A stretch of DNA of 64,000 nucleotides. It comes from Basidiobolus meristosporus CBS 931.73 (lineage: Eukaryota; Basidiobolomycota; Basidiobolomycetes; Basidiobolales; Basidiobolaceae). The position numbers were made by a program, and so were the translations under genes. Below, in pieces: positions 12,236-22,260 of this stretch; positions within the stretch are counted from its first letter, which is position 1; each line of letters opens with the position of its first letter. The notes below the pieces were generated by a model. The model made no database searches. It was not told where the DNA came from and saw only the letters and a program-made list of their open reading frames with translations. Where the stretch lies: contig MCFE01000398.1 of assembly GCA_002104905.1 (NCBI GenBank), positions 17,676-81,675 on the forward strand, in the 5' to 3' direction.

Positions 12236-12665
12236 TATAGAGTATCAACTGGCTGGCAAGATAATGTGGTACAGTAGTGACCGATGAGTGGTCAAATATG
12301 ACTTGGGTGGCAAAACACTGGCCGTGATCCTTGTAATACTTCCTATGCTGTCTGCATGCTTCATGGCTGAGAGGCTTGTCACAATTGCCTCATGGTCTTT
12401 TTTCTCCTCTCTTATGGCATTGGGTCAAAGTAGTCTTGTCCATGGGGCAAACAGTTGGACCTTAAACAATGTAATGCTATTATATCACTTTTTGGTCAAT
12501 ACTCAGGTGAACTTAAGACAGTCTTGTATTTGAGACACTGCACCTACAACAATGTAAGATTCAATGATAACCTGCCATAGTAAGCATTATAAATAAAGTT
12601 GTGGCACCACATACATATGTATATATAGCACTATTTCCCCTTTGGTTTGACTCACTTCCATATAT
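12236..12665. other. Intergenic between divergent transposon ORFs
   Basis: No conserved frame. It contains a 'TATGTATATATAGCAC' TATA-like motif about 45 bp upstream of the ATG at 12666, consistent with a promoter for the rightward ORF. Confidence 0.35.
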
Positions 12666-14951
12666 ATGCCATCAAAGAATAAAGCAAAGTTGTCTGGTTC
12701 TCAACAAAACCCCACCACTGATGGCAACAGAAGAATGGTTGAACAACAGCTTGCTTTGACATTCAGTGCAACAAGCAGGGCTACATCCAAAAAAGGCCCT
12801 GTGGACAGTGTGCCCTTTGAAGGTAATAATGTGGACTCCTTAGGCTCTCAGTCAGGTAGGCAATTGAGAACCTCTGCAGAGCCACAAGCTGACCATTATG
12901 CTCAGGCAAATGAGAATGTGGCAAACACAGTACCCTCAGCTGAAGATCAGCAAGGGGCCATGATAACATCACCACCATACATATTAGCAAATATGTTGTC
13001 AGCCAATACCAAAGCATTAATGAAGCAATTAGGTGCAGTGGCTGATAGGATAGATGCAATGGCCCAGAGAAATCAGGAAATAGTCCAGAAACAGAATGAG
13101 CAGATAATATGTGTAGAGCAATCAATATCCCAGGTAGAGAAAGCAATATCTTTGCTGCAAAAAAGGAACCCAAGTAGCTCAATGTCACAGCCAAGGATTG
13201 AGCCATTTCCCAATGTAATGGCAGAAGAACACTGCACAGTCTTTGAAGCACAGCAACAGTGTCCAAAGATAAAGCCCACAGAAAAGACTATCACAGAGTT
13301 GGAGGGAGACAATGTGATGCTTATACAAAAGCCTGAAAATCAAAGACATCAGAGATCTGTGAAGCCATTGAGTGCAATGATGAGAAGTGGGCTAATATAC
13401 AAGAGGCTATCAGAAGTCTAGCTTGCCATCACCTTAAGGCCAGCATACCATGGGACCATCAGGAACTCAAGGTAAAGCAGAATGCACTTGACTTATTCCA
13501 TGAGCATTATCCTGGATTTAAATGGGCAAACAGATTTTGGGCCAGCATTGGTATGCTAAGAAAGTATCTTAAGAATAGCTGATACTATCAAAGGCAGAAG
13601 AACAAGGGTGCCATGGCTAAAAACCAGCAGCTTCCTCAAGAGCCTGTTACAAGCAGGGCCAAAAGCTCCAGACACGCATCAAAGATATGCCAGGTAGCTT
13701 GAAGAGTGCCAATTAGGGACAAGCAGGCAGACACAGATGCACCTGTACAACATTTATCCAAGAAAAAGCATATTACTACTCAAAAAGCATCCAGTCAAAG
13801 TAGCAGTGAACAACCTGTCAGTAATAAAAACCAGTTGCTTTTACAGGAGCCAGTCATAACAATGATTGAGAGCTCAAAACAAGCAGAATAGAAACATCAG
13901 GTTGCCAGAAGAGTGCCAGCAAGGGACCAGCAGGCCAAAACAGATGCGTCAGAGCAGAATTTATCCAGAAGAAAATGTAATTCTTTACAAAAAGCACTCA
14001 GACAGAGTAGCAGTGAAAGACCTGGCATTGATAATGGAAAAGGTAAAGGGAAAAATATCCACCCAATCCTGAGACAGGGAGGCATGCAAAAAAGACTGCA
14101 GTTCTTGCCAATGAATGCCACAAGCCAGAACAGACTAAATCCCATCATAACCAAGAAAAATTACCTACAAGAAAACAGCTGTTTTCACAAGAGTTGGAAG
14201 CGCAGCTAATTGAGCTACACTCCAGCAAGGTAGATGAGTTTACTGAAAAAGAAAATTTGTCTGCCACAGCCTCCACAGCCTCTATTATTGACAGAGTGGA
14301 GATCCTACTGAGAGACAAGGCTACAACGTCAAGAACTGAAAAGACTATCACAATGCCTTCTGTGGAATTTTGGAACATTAATATCCACACCAAGAGGTTG
14401 CAGCACTTCTCCAAGAGCAGTGCTCAAGAAAATGCACTGGAATATTGCAAGGGTTTATTGCAAAGACTGGCAGATGAGGTGCTAGACCTGGCAGTGCCAG
14501 CTGAAGACCAGGACATGTGGAAACCAGTGAATGCACAGTTGCATAAAGTCATTGGGTTCCTGCCAGAGTTGTGGAATCAGAGTTTTACAGCAGAAATACT
14601 TATTGAGTGGTGTATTTTAATGGAGTTACTTGTTGAGTGTGGGGTTGGGCTTAATGTTAGTGTAGGGTATAGGGACCTGTACAGGTCAATACAATTGGCA
14701 ATTGAGGTACAACTGAAGTTTCAACGGAAATAAATCAGTTTGTATGCATGAAAAGTAAGAGAAACAGTTGAGTCAGGAAGTAGGGAGTGTGAAAAAGAGG
14801 CAATAGCCAATCAATTCACACAAACATAGGAGGCAATAGAGTATCTGGGAACAGAAAGTGAGCAAATTGGCAGGGAACCAATCAAAAGCCACTTATACAT
14901 TGTTGTGATGAAAAATATTAACTAAGTTTTTTGTAAAATCTGAGGTGCAAT
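12666..14951 (+). mobile_element. Element G, copy 1: unidentified transposon ORF(s)
   Basis: The region starts with an intact 251-codon frame (12666-13421). Its N-terminus is Ser/Gln-rich. A heptad-like segment at about residues 115-160 (..KALMKQLGAVADRIDAMAQ..) is a likely coiled coil. Broken frames follow in which a roughly 60-residue block recurs (QEPVT..SS..QA..QVA.RVP.R..QA.TDA..QHLS), and then a 179-codon frame (14194-14733) ending in a leucine-rich domain. The whole region recurs as a direct repeat at 19702-21714. I do not recognise the protein. It could be a Gag-like protein or the second (TnpA-type) gene of the neighbouring CACTA element. Confidence 0.5.
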
Positions 14952-15449
14952 TGTTTTTCAACAGTCTTTGGACAGTTTCCCCACAAGATCAGTACCTCTT
15001 AGTCACAGGACTTTGACTTTGTGATCACCTTTTGATGGGATCAGCTCAATAATTATTTGTAGGGCTTCAAATTACCATCTAATCTATTGGACTAATATAA
15101 TCTCCAATACAAGTAGGGATTGCATGTTATCTATAATAACTAAGTATAAGCCTATACCATTAATTACATACTTCCAAACAAACTACTTTGAGTCTGAGTT
15201 CTGATCTCATCACAATATATTTAGGAATAAATATCATTCACTTGATTTGAATGGTATCTAGCCTAGGTTTTCTTGATTCCTGACCTGGGATATTGTACTC
15301 CCACTGAAGCTATGTCATCTTGTTCTTCCTCCCTTCTAATACTGACTTAGATAGATTACTAATATCCTACTGATCTAGGCATAACTTTCTGGCACAGATA
15401 CCTCTGCTATGTACTCAGATCTTCCATTTGTATCTTGATAGGCTTCATT

Positions 15450-15460
15450 TGGTATCAGAG
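15450..15460 (+). other. Possible tRNA primer-binding site of a copia element
   Basis: TGGTATCAGAG matches the primer-binding site complementary to the initiator tRNA-Met 3' end used by many copia elements. It lies upstream of copia protease and pre-integrase motifs in the same orientation. A 5' LTR should end just before it, but I could not find a clear second LTR copy. Confidence 0.4.
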
Positions 15461-15719
15461 AGTAGCACAATCTGATTGGTAGCTATTTATAGGGGCTACA
15501 TCCTAAACAGGATAGATGTGTACACATAAATATCATTGCACTCAAGCTGTACAACTGAATCTGGCACCTTCCAATTACATAAATCTTAAGAAAACTAAGT
15601 GATAATATGAAGGAAGAAGAAAATGCTCTAATAACAAATAGTAACCAACAAAGAGGTACTTGAGAAACTTTGGAGGCAACAACAATCTGTTTTGTCACTA
15701 CTGCAGCCAGAAATGGCAA

Positions 15720-16545
15720 CATCTGACTGATGCCTCAAAAAGAGGGATGATGAGCCAAAAAAGCCTGAACTCAAAATACTGCAACAACTGAAGATAGCCT
15801 GTCCATATCTGCACTAAGCATGACCACAAACAAGTATTCTTAGATTTGGTATATGGACTCTGGAGCATCTCAACTATCTACACATTAAATTGATCTTTTT
15901 ACCCAATATCAAGAAATTCAAATCATGAAGGTGTTCATGAGTGACAATGGAAAAGTTGATGCATTTGGAGAAGGAACTATATAAGTACGCCTTGGAAGCA
16001 GCGCAGGAAGTTGTTCACTTACCCTCAAAGAAGTACTCTATGTGCCAGAGATAACATAGAATCTACTTTCTGTAAGCAAGGCTACAGCTGTAGGACTCAG
16101 TTTCAACTTTTACAATTTGGGATGCAGGAACACTGATCAAGGTAGTACCCATATTGCTTTGGCTATCAAAAATCAGAATCTTTGCAAGCCAACATATAAT
16201 CCATCCAACCTGGGAGTCAATGTAAGTAACTTGAATGAAGAAACACCAACCCTTTGGCACAGGAGATTTGGACATAGCAATTTTGATTATTTTGTGCAAA
16301 ATGATCAATCAGCTAATTTCCACAGTATAAATTGATCCCCCAGCTAATTTGGACTACTGTGAATCCTGCATATATGGGTAACAAGCCAGGTAAGCTTTCA
16401 AGAGCTCTGAGTTAAGCAAAACTAAGATAAAATTACATTTAATGGTTTGGCCCAAACTTTTGGTGTGGTTTATTTGGATAACAATAGCAGGGGGATAACA
16501 ATGAAATTAGAATCAAGTCTGTTAATAATAGGGGTAGGTTTATTA
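15720..16545 (+). pseudogene. Ty1/copia Pol relic: protease and GAG-pre-integrase
   Basis: At 15844-15885 the frame reads IWYMDSGASQLSTH, the copia protease active site (DSGAS at 15856-15870), and then meets a stop. Downstream EVLYVPEIT..LLSVSKA and then PTLWHRRFGHSNFDYF (about 16247-16300) are the standard copia spacer and GAG-pre-integrase motifs, in shifted frames. A purine-rich tract (ATAGGGGTAGG) precedes the LTR at 16546. Multiple stops and the absence of integrase and RT make it a dead fragment. Confidence 0.7.
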
Positions 16546-16773
16546 TGTTGAAATATTGGACTATTTGGTATCATTCAGCAGCTATAAATTTACTTAACAA
16601 TTCTAGACTAGTCTTGGTCACTCTAGGACTCATTTACTGCCTTAACTTTGCCACTTTCTCCAGATATATGATCTTATGATTATTCCCCTATAGTCAGGAT
16701 CAAATTAGCACTATTACCAAACATTATGTACTAACCCTGAAACTGTTACAGAATGCTCCTGAATATTGAGAAA
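16546..16773 (+). repeat. LTR fragment, family B, cut by the NUMT
   Basis: Begins TGTTGAAATATTGGACTATTTGG and follows the LTR at 8058-8424 until GAATATTGAGAAA, where mitochondrial sequence starts. The missing 3' part shows the NUMT, or a later rearrangement, broke this LTR. Confidence 0.65.
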
Positions 16774-17292
16774 CCAACAATACTCTTTAACTTCCATAAA
16801 TATTTTCTACATTTTATTAGCTTTAGGTAATTTATTAGAAAGTGCTCAACCTGATGTTCCTAAATATTCACCTCTGAACACTATTTCTCAATTAAAAGGT
16901 CAATTCCAAATGGCTGGAGGCAATCCTTTACTAGTTTTATGTTTGGCTATAAGTTTTTTCTCTATAGCTGGAATTCCTTCTTTTATAGGTTTCTTTGATA
17001 AACTTAAAGTATTCTATGCAGCTACTCATTGTGGTTATTATATGCTAGCTATCATAGCGGTTTTAACTAGTGTTATTAGTGCTGCTTACTATTTAAGAGT
17101 TCTTAAAATAATCTCATTTGATTCTGCTCTGACAGGCCTGGCAGGTAGAACTCCTTTGGGCAGAGGGGCAGTGTCAGCCAGCTATACAGTCCCTTATGGT
17201 ATTTCTTGGGTAATTGCTCTATAAACTTTAACAATTGTATTCCCACCTGTTTTATTAGCCACTTTGAAACCTGCTTTTATAGCATTCATCCA
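16774..17292 (+). pseudogene. nad2: NUMT: fragment of mitochondrial nad2
   Basis: The frame reads like fungal NADH dehydrogenase subunit 2 (complex I): ISQLKGQFQMAGGNPLLV, AISFFSIAGIPSFIGFFDKL and IAVLTSVISAAYYLRVLK. After about 17126 the frame runs into a GC-rich palindromic insert (17130-17178), then a hydrophobic tail with TAA at 17222-17224 and TAG near 17295. Both nad2 ends are missing and it sits between an LTR and a CACTA fragment, so it is a nuclear copy of mtDNA, probably captured during break repair. It shows little decay, suggesting a fairly recent insertion. Confidence 0.8.
17130..17178 (+). repeat. Mitochondrial-type GC cluster within nad2
   Basis: A 49-bp GC-rich insert bounded by CTGACA and TGTCAG, interrupting AT-rich nad2. 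Short palindromic GC clusters are common in yeast and other fungal mtDNA. It was probably already in the mitochondrial donor. Confidence 0.5.
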
Positions 17293-17436
17293 ATAGCTTC
17301 TCCCTTGCTTATGCAGGGGGCCCATTGGCCCCCCTCTCCCCCCCCTCCTTGACCCTCAGGCAGGGGAAATGGACAGAGGGGCCATGTGGGTGGATTAACC
17401 AAGGGGCCTGACTTTTCCCCCAGGGGGGCTCCTTCT
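17293..17436 (+). repeat. GC-cluster DNA flanking the NUMT
   Basis: A very GC-rich block with runs of C and G and partial palindromes (GGGGGCCCATTGGCCCCC near 17316). It contrasts strongly with the AT-rich surroundings and ends where CACTA homology begins (ATTGTAGGA at 17437). Most simply it is an mtDNA GC cluster carried in with nad2. Confidence 0.5.
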
Positions 17437-18811
17437 ATTGTAGGATTATTTATCCAGAAGCAGATCACCAATGCCAACTTGACACATCTACAGCTGTTGT
17501 GGGAGGAGTGTGTGACGGGATTTGAGCAGCTATACCACAAACATAAAGCTGAACGTGTAGATCTCTGCCGCTACTGTATCCATTCTCTACTCCATCTTGC
17601 ATGGTGCGCAGAGAATATTGGGCTTTGCCTCACTTTTTGGGAGTTTCCTATGGAGTGGATGTGTGGGGATATAGGAAGACAAGTCAAGTTGCAGGTACTA
17701 CCATATCCCAATCTCATCAAGAACATTACCTTCAAGTCCATCATGGATGTGATGAGTTGGCACATGGAGGACAGCCAGAAAGAGTTGGAAAATGCTGAGG
17801 ACAAATGTGCACATGGAGACACCTATGCCTATGGCATTAAGAAGCTAAGCAGCCCCAATGTGTGGGTAATCAGTTAAGTAATGCAAAATTGGGTTGAGTG
17901 CAATAAGCAACTAATTTTTATCAGGAAAACTCCACCAAGATATGCCGGATTTCTCATGGTCACAAGCCAACTTCTACACCATTCAATATGGAAATCACAC
18001 AAAAAAAAGCAAGAGCACACCTATAAGGGGGACTAGAATTCAGCAGGGAGAAGGAATATATTGGCCAAATACCAAGAAGTACTTTGCGGATATCAGGAGG
18101 TATTCATGGCAGAAGTGGCAACAACCAAGCATATGTTTGCAAGATGTATATGCTACCAGCAGTACAAGGTATATGGCAACTTTGCAAGTATTACACTAAA
18201 AAGCTGTAAAGTTGAGGTGATAGAAGTGTGCTAATTGTGGCAGGTGTGTGTATTTGTAGAGGTTAGTAGGCAGGAGGCCATAGTTTTTTCTGATATGAAC
18301 TATATGTGGAGTTCCCAAGGTAGTAGTGGGTAAGCAAATAAGGAAAGGTGATTCTACAGTGGAATATATGGATTGCACAAGGGGAGGTAGAAAATGGAAA
18401 TACCATTTGGTAAATTGGTACGGTAGCATTATACAGAACCAGTGGCAGGCCGTCATACTCCCAAGAAAAAGCCATCAGAGTTTTACTGTGAGGCTGTCAA
18501 AATACCGTCAAGTTTCTTGCCATATAAGGCAATTGGAGGTCCTGGCCAACTGGATCCACTTAAAATAGTAATAGAGTGCTGAAAGGCCGCAACAATGCCA
18601 CGCATATATTGTCACAGCACCAATCAAAAATTGTCAAGTTTTATCCCTTTATTTGGCTGTAAAATTTGCAAAATACCATCATGATCTTGTTATAAGATTG
18701 TCAGGAGGATCACTAATTCCAAGCTGCTGTTATTATGACAGTCTCTAAATGGGATATGACAGATGATCTGGACCGGATCCACCCGTGGGACCAAATTATT
18801 TTTCATAGGGC
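17437..18811 (+). mobile_element. CACTA element, 3' arm, copy 2 (Tnp2 C-terminus)
   Basis: An open frame to 17877 encodes the C-terminal part of the Tnp2 transposase (RYCIHSLLHLAWCAENIG, FWEFPMEWMCGDIGRQ, DVMSWHMEDSQKELENAED). It is followed by about 930 bp of non-coding DNA identical in layout to copy 1 in inverse orientation. The 5' two thirds of the transposase are missing, so it is inactive. Confidence 0.75.
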
Positions 18812-19399
18812 TTGTTAGATATCTAGCTGGTATTCAGCTGATATTCAGATGTTATTATACCTTTGTTCAGTTGGTGCTTTTGCTACAGCTCTGTGGCTGC
18901 AATTTTGGTGGAATTAGTGAGCAGCAGTTTACCAAGCCTGATATTAATACTAACTGGCCCAGTCTTCCCCTTGAAAGGAAGTATACATGTATATTGTAAG
19001 GCTGGTATCTGAGATATTGAGAGCTGTCATATATGGGAAAGTTGGAGCTCAGCTGATATTATGATGGTATTTTGATGGCTTCTTTTTTTCTTGTTTATGG
19101 TAATTCTATTTGTAGGTGTAGCAATTGCTTTGGATTTGAGAAAAACACATTATGCATTTCTTGTAACTTAAGCAGTGCAAGTTTCAGCTTGTCAAGTAAC
19201 TAAGGAGTCAATATGGCTACCAGAGCACTATGCCTGCACCAGGCACACTGATATGCATCAACATTTGTGAGAGAAGCAGCCGAAAATAACTTGGTAGATT
19301 CAACTTACAAAATGGTGACCAATATTTTACTAAAACCATTAGCTAGGATGCATTTTGAGAATATTAGACATTGTAATTGAGTAATTATTTAATTGAGTG
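18812..19399. other. No gene recognised
   Basis: AT-rich, with no frame resembling a known protein. A poly-pyrimidine stretch occurs near 19080-19090. Confidence 0.3.
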
Positions 19400-19676
19400 G
19401 GATTATTGATGCATTCAGATATTTGGCTTCATTCTGCATTGCCAGACTTGCTTCACAGTTCCATCCTAGCTTTTGTCATTATAGGGCTTGCTCATAACCT
19501 TGATTTTGCGTACTTCTTCATGCTTTTGATCCTGAGATTATTCCTCAATTGTGGAGTAGATTGGTACTTTGATCATGCATTATATTCTACCAGTGGTGCT
19601 ATTACAGTATATTCCTGAGTATTGTTAAAGACCCTTAGTATTGTGTTACAGCTATAAAGGTATAAGTAATGAACTC
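19400..19676 (+). repeat. Diverged LTR remnant, family A/B
   Basis: Weak alignment with the 3' half of the family A and B LTRs (CCTGAGTATTG, GTGTTACAGCTATAAAGGTATAA). It ends at the start of element G copy 2. Confidence 0.35.
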
Positions 19677-19701
19677 ACTCATAGGTAGGTCCCACTAGCA
19701 A

Positions 19702-21714
19702 GCAAATTTGCAGTACCCTCAGTTGAAGACAAGCAAGTAGCCATCCTAACATCACCACCACCCATATTAGCAAGTATGTTGTCAGCTCATACCAAAGCAT
19801 TAATGAAGCAATTAGGTGCAGTGGCTGATAGGATAGATGCAATGGCCCAGAGAAATCAGGAAATAGTCCAGAAACAGGATGAGCAGATAATATGTGTAGA
19901 GCAATCAATATCCCAGGTAGAGAAAGCAGTATCTTTGCTGCAAAGAAGGAATTCAAGTAGCTCAATGTCACAGCCAAGAGTTGAGCCATTCCCCAATGTA
20001 ACAGCAGAGGAACACTGCACAGTCTTTGAAGCACAGCAACAGTACCCAAAGATAAAGCCCATAGAAAAACCTATCACAGTGTGGGAGGGAGACAATGTGG
20101 TGTTTATACCAAAGCCCAAAAATTAAAAGACATTGAAGAATCATAAAGCTGTTTAGTGCAATAATTAAGAGTGGGCTAATATTCAAGAGGCCATCAGAAG
20201 TCTAGCACACCATAATCTTAAGGCCAGCATACCATGGGACCATTAGGAACTCAAGGCCAAGCAGAATGCACTTGACATATTCCACAAGCATTATCCTGGA
20301 TTCAAATGGGCAAATGGATTTTGGGCCCGCATTGGTATGCTAAGAAATTATCTTAAGAATAGCAGAAACTATCAAAGGCAGAAGAACAAGGGTGTCATGG
20401 CTAAAAACCATCAGCTTCCTCAAGAGCCTGTTACAAGCAGGGCTGAAAGCTCCAGACAAGCATCAAAGAAACATCAGGTAGCTGGAAGAGTGCCAATTAG
20501 GGCAAGCAGGCAGACATGAATGCACCAGCACAACATTTATCAAAGAAAAAGCGTAGTACCACTCCAGAAGCACTCAGTCAAAGTAGCAGTGAAGGACCTG
20601 GCAGTGATAAAAACCGGTGACTTCTACAGGAGCCTGTCACAACTACAGTTGAGAGCTTGAAATAAGCGGAAAAGAAACATCAGGTTGCTAGAAGAGTGCC
20701 AGCAAGGGACAAGCAGGCCAAAAAGATGTGTCAGAGCAGAATTTATCAAGGAGAAAATGTAGTTCATTGCAAGAAGCACTCAGACTAAGTAGCAGTGAAA
20801 GACCTGGCAGTGATAAAGGAAAAGATAAAGGGAGAAATGTCTACCCACACCTGAGACAGGGAAGCACGCAAAAAAAAACTGCAGTTCACGACAATTAATG
20901 TTGCAAGCCTGGAACAGACTGAATCCCATCATAGCCAAGAAGAATTACCAACAAGAAAACAGCTGTTCTTACAAGAGCTGGAAGTGCAGCCAGTTGAGCT
21001 ACACTCCAGCAAGGTAGATGAGTTTGCAGAAAAAGGCAATTCATCTACCACAGCCTCCACATCCTCTATTGTTGACAGAATGGAGATCCCACTGACAGAC
21101 AAAGCTACAATGTCAAGAACTTGAAAGACTATCACATTGCCTTCAGTAGAATTTTGGAACATTAATAGGCACACCAAGAGGTTTCAGTACTTCTTCAAGA
21201 GCAGTGCTGAAGAAAACGCACTTGAATATTGCAAGGATATATTGTAAAGACTGGCAGATGAGGTGCTAGACCCTACAGTGCCAGCAGAAGACCAGGACAT
21301 GTGGGAACCAGTGAATGAACAGTGGCATAAAGCCATTAGGCTCCTGCCAAAGTTGTGGAACCAGAGCATCACATCAGAAATACTTTTTGAGTGGTGGATT
21401 TTAATGGATTTACTTGTTGAGTGTGGGGTTGGGCTTAATGTTAGTTTAGGGTATAGGGACTTGTATAGGTCAATACAATTGGCAATTGAGGTACAACTGA
21501 AGTTTCAATGGATATAAATCAACTCATACATATGAAAAGTAAGAGAAACAGTTGAGTCAGGAAGTAGGGTTAGGGTTAGGGTTACAAATGTAGGAGGTGA
21601 TAGAGTGTCTGGGATCAGAAAGTGAGCAAATTGGCAGGGAATTAATCAAAAGCTACTTATATATTGTTGTGATGAAAAATTTTGACCAATTTTTTTGTGA
21701 AATCTGGGGTTCAA
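19702..21714 (+). mobile_element. Element G, copy 2, degenerate
   Basis: A direct repeat of 12924-14951 that starts inside the coiled-coil ORF. It keeps KALMKQLGAVADRIDAMAQ (19776-20126) and the C-terminal leucine-rich frame (about 21263-21517) but has more stops and small indels than copy 1. About 45 bp present in copy 1 near 14790 is replaced here by a short telomeric tract. Confidence 0.6.
21565..21584 (+). repeat. Interstitial telomeric tract (three TTAGGG units)
   Basis: Three consecutive units of the same repeat and strand orientation as the telomere at 63771-64000, exactly where copy 1 of element G has unrelated sequence. Such tracts arise by telomerase action or template insertion at repaired breaks. 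Confidence 0.75.
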
Positions 21715-21732
21715 TTCTTACAACAATTTCTA

Positions 21733-21848
21733 GATAATCAAGGTTGTATAAAACTAGGTAGAAATCCAGGTTTTCATGCTAAAACTAGGCACATAGATAT
21801 TAGACATCATTTCATACAAAACTCTATAATAGTAAGTACCTATACAAG
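21733..21848 (+). pseudogene. Ty1/copia RNase H fragment
   Basis: DNQGCIKLGRNPGFHAKTRH followed by IDIRHHFIQ is the hallmark C-terminal RNase H region of copia Pol (consensus DNxxAIxLxxNPxFHxRTKHIDIRxHFIR). Only about 40 codons remain. It marks the right edge of the AT-rich transposon block; base composition changes at about 21850. Confidence 0.75.
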
Positions 21849-22260
21849 CGCCAGTGGCGCAAAGCATCGGGACACTTCAGCCAGGTAGACATGATATTTC
21901 AGATCCATAGTGCATTGGTTTGCCAAAAAGTCGGGAGATTTGTTGAGTAGTGGTGCGACCTGTTGCTCCATTGAAACCGGCGATGCTCCACATATGAATA
22001 AAAACTAGGAATTCGGATGTGCGTGGCACCTGAACCATGCATCAGCAGTCAGGTCACACCAGTAGATCAGAGATCCATAATTGGTGGAATGTAACCTTCG
22101 TGAATACAGCATCGTTGGGTCATGGTGAAAGCTCGGGGGAATGCGCCCAATTATGGTCAATTTATTGTGGATATGAGGGAGGGGAGCGATGGATTATTTG
22201 AGGGAGGACAAGGGACAGATGTTGTGTGTATGTGAGGATGCGCCAGAGTCTAGAGCCAAG
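21849..22260. other. Junction between transposon block and gene space
   Basis: Begins with the palindrome GCGCC-AGT-GGCGC (21848-21860), where AT-rich DNA gives way to balanced composition. It contains the 3' flank of the leftward FMO gene. No gene is seen. Confidence 0.4.

Noticed and set aside
12781-13266. 161-codon minus-strand frame over element G
   Set aside because: Shadow of the coiled-coil ORF; the plus frame has the ATG, TATA-like motif and a conserved duplicate.
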